A stretch of DNA of 64,000 nt from NCBI GenBank assembly GCA_944388995.1, contig CALXKN010000001.1, positions 1 through 64,000 on the forward strand. Reading direction: 5' to 3'. A program made the position numbers and the translations under genes. The notes beneath the pieces were generated by a model. It saw only the letters and a list, made by a program, of their open reading frames with translations, made no database searches and was not told where the DNA came from. The stretch comes from an uncultured Spirochaetota bacterium (lineage in GTDB: Bacteria > Spirochaetota > Spirochaetia > JAFGXN01). Shown one piece after another: positions 60,189 to 64,000 of the stretch. The first letter of the stretch is position 1. Each line of letters opens with the position of its first letter.

Positions 60189-60752
60189 ATGGACACACAA
60201 AAAATCGAAACAGCTGTCGGGCTGATTTTGGACGCCATCGGAGAAAATCCCCGACGGGACGGGCTGAAGGCTACCCCGAGACGGATTGCTTCCATGTATG
60301 AGGAAATTTTTTCCGGACTGAATCAAAACGCGGCTGATGTTCTGAACGTTTTTTTTGAATCCGACAGCGACGCGCCGGTTTCCGTCTGCGGAATTCCGTT
60401 TTATTCGATGTGCGAGCATCATTTTCTGCCGTTTTTCGGGACGGTTTCCGTTGTTTACGCGCCGCAAAACCGAAAAATCACCGGACTGAGCAAAATTGCC
60501 CGTTTGGTCGATGTTTTAGCCCGGCGGCCGCAGATTCAGGAGAATCTGACGGCTCAGATTACCGGAGCTTTGAACGAAAAACTGAATCCGAAAGGGGTTC
60601 TGACGGTTGTCCGAGCGGAGCATTTATGCATTTCCATGAGAGGAATCAAAAAACCGGGAACGCAGACCGTTACGGTTGCCGCGAAAGGAATTTACGAAAC
60701 CGACGGAGCGCTGCGGGCGGAGGCGCTGTCATGGCTGGCCGCCTCCGAATAA
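60189..60752 (+). CDS. folE: GTP cyclohydrolase I
   Basis: A 187-residue enzyme that opens the folate pathway by turning GTP into dihydroneopterin triphosphate. The zinc ligands C75 and H78 (MCEHHFLPFFG) and C147 (EHLCISMRG) are intact, as is the GLSKIARLVDVLARR segment. It heads folE-folP-folK, with 31 bp to folP, and appears to be translated from a leaderless mRNA. Confidence 0.96.
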   Translation: MDTQKIETAVGLILDAIGENPRRDGLKATPRRIASMYEEIFSGLNQNAADVLNVFFESDSDAPVSVCGIPFYSMCEHHFLPFFGTVSVVYAPQNRKITGLSKIARLVDVLARRPQIQENLTAQITGALNEKLNPKGVLTVVRAEHLCISMRGIKKPGTQTVTVAAKGIYETDGALRAEALSWLAASE

Positions 60753-60783
60753 CCGCCTGCGCGCTGCAGACGGAGACGGATTT

Positions 60784-61617
60784 ATGAGAAGCCTCGCTTT
60801 CGGACGGTTCGGACTGCCGCTGGGGCAGACTCCGCACATGGTCGGAATTCTCAATCTGACGCCCGATTCGTTCAGCGACGGAGGGGAATACGCGTCGTTT
60901 GAAGCGGCCGCCTTGCGGTGGAAGACGATGGAAGAAGAAGGCGCCGCCGTCATCGACATCGGAGCCGAATCCACCCGCCCGGGAAGCGTTCCGGTTTCCG
61001 CCGCGGAGGAGATCCGCCGTCTCTCCGCAGTCAAAGAACTCATTGCCGCTTCGTCCGTGCCTGTTTCCGTCGATACATACAAATCCGAAACGGCCGCCGC
61101 CGTTTTGAACTGGGGCGCGCAAATGCTCAACGACGTCAGCGGTTTTCAGGCCGATCCGGAAACGGCGGCGGTCGCCGCCTCCGCCGGGTGCGCGGTTTGT
61201 CTGTCCGGCAGCCGCAGAACCGACGGCGGGGAAAGCGACATTATGGACGCAATCAAAAGATCTCTGGAACGGTCTTTGGAAACGGCGGCGCGGGCCGGCG
61301 TCAAAGAAGAAAAGATTGTCATCGATCCCGGAATCGGTTTCGCCATGACGCCGGCGCAGGCGTTTGAAGCAATCCGCCGTTTAAAGGAACTGCACTCGTT
61401 CGGATTACCGATTGAGTTGGGCGCTTCCCGAAAGCGTTTGTTTGCCGCCGTTTGCGGCAACGCGCCGCGGGAGAGGGCCGCCGCAACCGCCGTAACGACG
61501 GCCGTCGGCGTTGCCGCCGGCGTCGACTTTTTCCGGGTCCACGACGTCAGAATCAACCGGGAAGCGGCGCTGACAGCCGCCGCCGTCTTCCCCGACAGGA
61601 GGTATCCGTATGAATGA
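60784..61617 (+). CDS. folP: Dihydropteroate synthase
   Basis: A 277-residue TIM-barrel enzyme joining the pterin to p-aminobenzoate; it is the sulfonamide target. Signatures are GILNLTPDSFSDGG, DIGAESTRPGS, DPGIGFAMTPAQ and GASRKRLF. The start at 60784 has GGAG about 8 bp upstream; the frame stays open upstream into folE but lacks a site there. Its end overlaps folK by 8 bp. Confidence 0.95.
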   Translation: MRSLAFGRFGLPLGQTPHMVGILNLTPDSFSDGGEYASFEAAALRWKTMEEEGAAVIDIGAESTRPGSVPVSAAEEIRRLSAVKELIAASSVPVSVDTYKSETAAAVLNWGAQMLNDVSGFQADPETAAVAASAGCAVCLSGSRRTDGGESDIMDAIKRSLERSLETAARAGVKEEKIVIDPGIGFAMTPAQAFEAIRRLKELHSFGLPIELGASRKRLFAAVCGNAPRERAAATAVTTAVGVAAGVDFFRVHDVRINREAALTAAAVFPDRRYPYE

Positions 61618-62140
61618 ACTGTATCTCAGCCTCGGCACAAACATCGGCAATACCGCCGCCAATATGCACCGTGCGCTGCTCTCCCTCTCCCAACTGCCGA
61701 AAACCAGACCGCTGGCCGTCAGTTCCGGATGGATAACGGCGCCGGTTGACGCCCCTCCTCAAAATGACTTTCTCAACCTCTGCTGTTCGGTGGAAACCGA
61801 CTGTCCGCCGGAAATTTTTCACCGCTATACAAAGCAACTCGAAACCGAATTCGGCCGCGTAAAAACCGGACTCAACGGTCCGCGGATCATTGACATCGAT
61901 TTGCTGTTTCTTGCCTCCGAAGAGACAATCCGCACCGAAACGCTGATGATTCCTCATCCGCGCCTCTTCGAACGGGCCTTTGTTTTGGCGCCTCTGCTTG
62001 AAATTTACAAAAACGGGACGCTTTTCGGCCGCCGTCCGGACGAATGCCTGAAAACCGCGCTGAAAACCCAGCGCGTCGAAAAACTCAGCCGTCCGTCATT
62101 CGCCTCCGCCATGAATCAATTCGTCAATCATGCTTTGTGA
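61610..62140 (+). CDS. folK: Hydroxymethyldihydropterin pyrophosphokinase
   Basis: A 176-residue enzyme making the pterin pyrophosphate used by FolP. It starts with YLSLGTNIGN and has the signature GPRIIDIDLLFL and IPHPRLFERAFVLAPL. Coupled to folP by overlap (AGGAGG upstream). The 3' end overlaps the convergent cNMP-binding gene by 45 bp. FolB, which acts between FolE and FolK, is not encoded here. Confidence 0.94.
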   Translation: MNELYLSLGTNIGNTAANMHRALLSLSQLPKTRPLAVSSGWITAPVDAPPQNDFLNLCCSVETDCPPEIFHRYTKQLETEFGRVKTGLNGPRIIDIDLLFLASEETIRTETLMIPHPRLFERAFVLAPLLEIYKNGTLFGRRPDECLKTALKTQRVEKLSRPSFASAMNQFVNHAL

Positions 62141-62626
62141 AAAATCTTCTCGCCGCTCAAACGCCAAATCGCGGTTGGAGCGCTGAAGCTTTTTAATCAG
62201 ACAGCTGATCATAATCAGCAGAATTTGATTGGAAGCGCTTCGGTGTTCCTTCATGAATTTCATGAAATTCTCTTTTTTGACTTCAATGATACAGGCGTCC
62301 TCCATCGGAACGGCGCTGTCGGCGCGTCCCATGCGGGGAAAAATTCCGGTTTCCCCGATAATTTCGCCTTCGCCCAGCGTGCAAAGATAAACTTCGCGCC
62401 CGTCTTCATTAATCGAAAGATCGACGCATCCCTTCGCGATGATAAAAAAACTTTCGCAGTCCGACGTTCCGGCTTTATTTTCGGGAGTTTCCTGATAAAT
62501 GTAATCTTTTTTCGGAAATTCAAGGATGCGTCCGGCTTCGATTAATTTCAGCAGTCCGTCCTCCGGAAAGCTGCGGAAGTTGGGTGTTTTTTTTAACGCT
62601 TTCAAAACGGCTGTACTGTTTTTCAT
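62096..62626 (-). CDS. Cyclic nucleotide-binding domain protein without DNA-binding domain
   Basis: A 176-residue protein made of one cNMP-binding beta-roll (about 18-135) with GEGEIIGETGIFPRMGRADSAV forming the phosphate-binding cassette, and a C-terminal helical tail. It lacks the Crp/Fnr helix-turn-helix, so it should act by contacting another protein. Start at 62626 with AAGGAG 6 bp upstream; a GTG directly before it is possible. Its 3' end runs antisense into folK. Confidence 0.85.
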   Translation of the reverse strand: MKNSTAVLKALKKTPNFRSFPEDGLLKLIEAGRILEFPKKDYIYQETPENKAGTSDCESFFIIAKGCVDLSINEDGREVYLCTLGEGEIIGETGIFPRMGRADSAVPMEDACIIEVKKENFMKFMKEHRSASNQILLIMISCLIKKLQRSNRDLAFERREDFSQSMIDELIHGGGE

Positions 62627-62668
62627 CACAGGCTCCTTAACACAAATTATTGTATCAACAACTTTCTC

Positions 62669-63676
62669 TTAATGCCTGACGGAAGGAAAATCCTTTTCCC
62701 GGTTTTTCAGAATTCCGTCAATCTGGTTCCGGTCTGTTTGCGTTAAACGGACGCCGACCGCCTTTAAATCTTCGTCCAGCTGACCGATCCGACGGGCGCC
62801 GGAAATGACGTGTGTCACTCCGGGGACGTTTAAAACCCACGCCAAAGCGAACGCTGCGCAGCTGAGAGCATATTTTTCCCGAAACGGCCGCAGTTCGCCG
62901 AGTAAAGCCGCCGCCTTCTGTCGGTTTTCGATAGAAAAACGCGGTGACAAAGTTCTAACGTCCGATCCGCCGAAAACAGTGTCCGACGGCGTCTCTTCTG
63001 CCAACAATCCGAATGACAGCGGCGAATATGCCAAAAATCCGATTCCCCTGCGGGCGCAAAACGCGGCGTTGTTTTTTTCCGCCTTACGGTCGATTAACGA
63101 AAGCCGTTCCTGATCGGAGGCAAGCGGCGCCGTTTTCAGACACCGCAGCATCTTTTCCGTCGAAACATTACAGACGCCGATTTCCCGAATTTTTCCTTCA
63201 TCGCGGAAACGCAGCATCGTTTCCATAATATCATCCCACGGCGTTACTCCGTCATACCAATGAATTTGGTATAAATCGATGTAATCGCTTTGGAGGCGGC
63301 GCAGCGACTGCTCCAATTCAAAACGCATCGATTCGGGGTGAAGGTGCAGTCGAACGCAGTGCCCGCCGGCGCGCCGCGTTCCGTTTTCGTCGGCATAAAA
63401 CGCCCGTTTGCCGGCGTCAGTATGCCAAACCATGCCGCACTTATCGGCGATGTAAAGCCGGTGACGAAAGCCGCGGGAAAATTCGCCCAAAAGGCACTCG
63501 GCAGCCCCCAACCCGTAAACAGGCGCCGTATCGAAACCGTCAACGCCGCGGTCAACCGCAGCCGACAGCGTGCGCAACGCTTCGCTGCGGTCAAAACCGC
63601 CGCGCATCCAACCGCAGAGCGCCCATGTACCGAGAATCACAGGGCAGATCGGCAATACGGCAGACGGTTTTTTCAT
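62669..63676 (-). CDS. Aldo/keto reductase
   Basis: A 335-residue NADPH-dependent TIM-barrel oxidoreductase of the YghZ/D-threo-aldose dehydrogenase type. The catalytic tetrad is visible: FDTAPVYG (Asp, Tyr), IADKCG (Lys) and YQIHW (His). It also has IREIGVCNVS and a C-terminal cofactor loop with VISGARRIGQ. The substrate is unknown. It overlaps the upstream gene by 4 bp. Confidence 0.92.
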   Translation of the reverse strand: MKKPSAVLPICPVILGTWALCGWMRGGFDRSEALRTLSAAVDRGVDGFDTAPVYGLGAAECLLGEFSRGFRHRLYIADKCGMVWHTDAGKRAFYADENGTRRAGGHCVRLHLHPESMRFELEQSLRRLQSDYIDLYQIHWYDGVTPWDDIMETMLRFRDEGKIREIGVCNVSTEKMLRCLKTAPLASDQERLSLIDRKAEKNNAAFCARRGIGFLAYSPLSFGLLAEETPSDTVFGGSDVRTLSPRFSIENRQKAAALLGELRPFREKYALSCAAFALAWVLNVPGVTHVISGARRIGQLDEDLKAVGVRLTQTDRNQIDGILKNREKDFPSVRH

Positions 63677-64000
63677 TTATCGCGGCCGGATCGTTTTTCC
63701 CGACCGGTAATTCCGGTTTTTTTCCTGAAAACGACACCCCATGAAATACCGAAACAAAGCAGCAGAACCAGAAAAACAGCGATGCCGTACTCGTAAAAAA
63801 AGCGGGCAATTCCGGAGCGTTCTCCGTAACCGATGGAATAATCAATACATCGTTCAATCGCTTTTTCGGGGGAATCCTTTCGCATCGCCCGTTCGGTTTT
63901 GGCTTTAATGTAGGTGCACGCTTTGGTGTCGTACGTATCGAAAAGCGATTCACCGACCGCGTAATAGGCGCCGTCGTTGCGCACGCAGATCCAAAGCACC
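63673..64000 (-). CDS. Membrane-anchored protein, C-terminal part only (cut by the window edge)
   Basis: The last ~108 residues of a protein that starts beyond the right edge. Visible are a soluble region (ICVRNDGAYYAVGESLFDTY, then a helix with AMRKDSPEKAIERCI), one membrane helix (GIAVFLVLLLCFGISWGVVF) and a short basic cytoplasmic tail. The layout would suit a TPM (YgcG-like) domain protein, but the missing N-terminus leaves this unproven. Translationally coupled to the aldo/keto reductase (ATGA overlap). Confidence 0.7.
   Translation of the reverse strand, partial: VLWICVRNDGAYYAVGESLFDTYDTKACTYIKAKTERAMRKDSPEKAIERCIDYSIGYGERSGIARFFYEYGIAVFLVLLLCFGISWGVVFRKKTGITGREKRSGRDK

Overview
The window reads as a piece of an anaerobic, host- or gut-associated spirochaete chromosome, probably Treponema-like; that is an inference from gene content, not from an alignment. 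Pointers are a class I lysyl-tRNA synthetase, a threonyl-tRNA synthetase without a TGS domain, a single-chain glycyl-tRNA synthetase, many lipoproteins with relaxed lipoboxes, large Fn3/FGE-type lipoproteins, a membrane chemoreceptor, and rubrerythrin as the oxidative-stress protein. No insertion sequence, phage gene, CRISPR array or tRNA was seen. About 58 genes fill almost the whole window; the only gene-free stretches near 300 bp are about 248-492 and 3952-4214.

Layout. 1-247: 5' end, leader and promoter of an rRNA operon running off the left edge. 546-3901: small membrane protein, Lgt-like protein, CNNM/CBS protein, a lipoprotein with a nuclease-like fold. 4215-9163 (minus): chemoreceptor, ispH, thrS, pgsA. 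9344-18390 (minus): yajC-secD-secF, pdxA and a small unknown, groL, rsmA, a ComEC-like protein. 18427-26072 (plus): CPBP protease, then an unusual operon of two SCP2-like proteins around a GSA-type aminotransferase and a split transketolase, plus a VOC protein and a sulfatase. 26163-32827: CvfB-like protein and secreted glycosidases GH16, GH20 and GH95. 32927-36433: lysS, an LTD lipoprotein, ssb, trxA. 37426-42688: arginine genes argR-C-B-D-G plus a short N-acetyltransferase. 42741-47301 (minus): rubrerythrin, a YwaF-type membrane protein, and a GH29-eda-kdgK operon. 47435-49302: META-domain lipoprotein and corA with a small leader ORF. 49382-60100 (minus): glyS, three big surface lipoproteins and a U32 peptidase. 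60189-62140: folE-folP-folK. 62096-64000 (minus): a cNMP-binding protein, an aldo/keto reductase and a partial membrane protein.

How it fits together. The secreted GH16, GH20, GH95 and GH29 enzymes and the sulfatase fit foraging on sulfated, fucosylated host glycans, with Eda/KdgK-type enzymes taking sugar acids onward. The arginine genes share a promoter-proximal motif, TGTATATTTAT, upstream of argR and argG, a good candidate ArgR site.

The observations most likely to be new are: (1) a 17-codon ORF resembling the MgtL Mg2+ leader peptide, followed by a hairpin that hides the corA ribosome-binding site; (2) the SCP2/aminotransferase/split-transketolase operon, whose chemistry could in principle build a long-chain amino alcohol; (3) at least seven genes, including lysS, argR and folE, whose promoters place the transcription start at or within about two bases of the ATG, implying widespread leaderless mRNAs.
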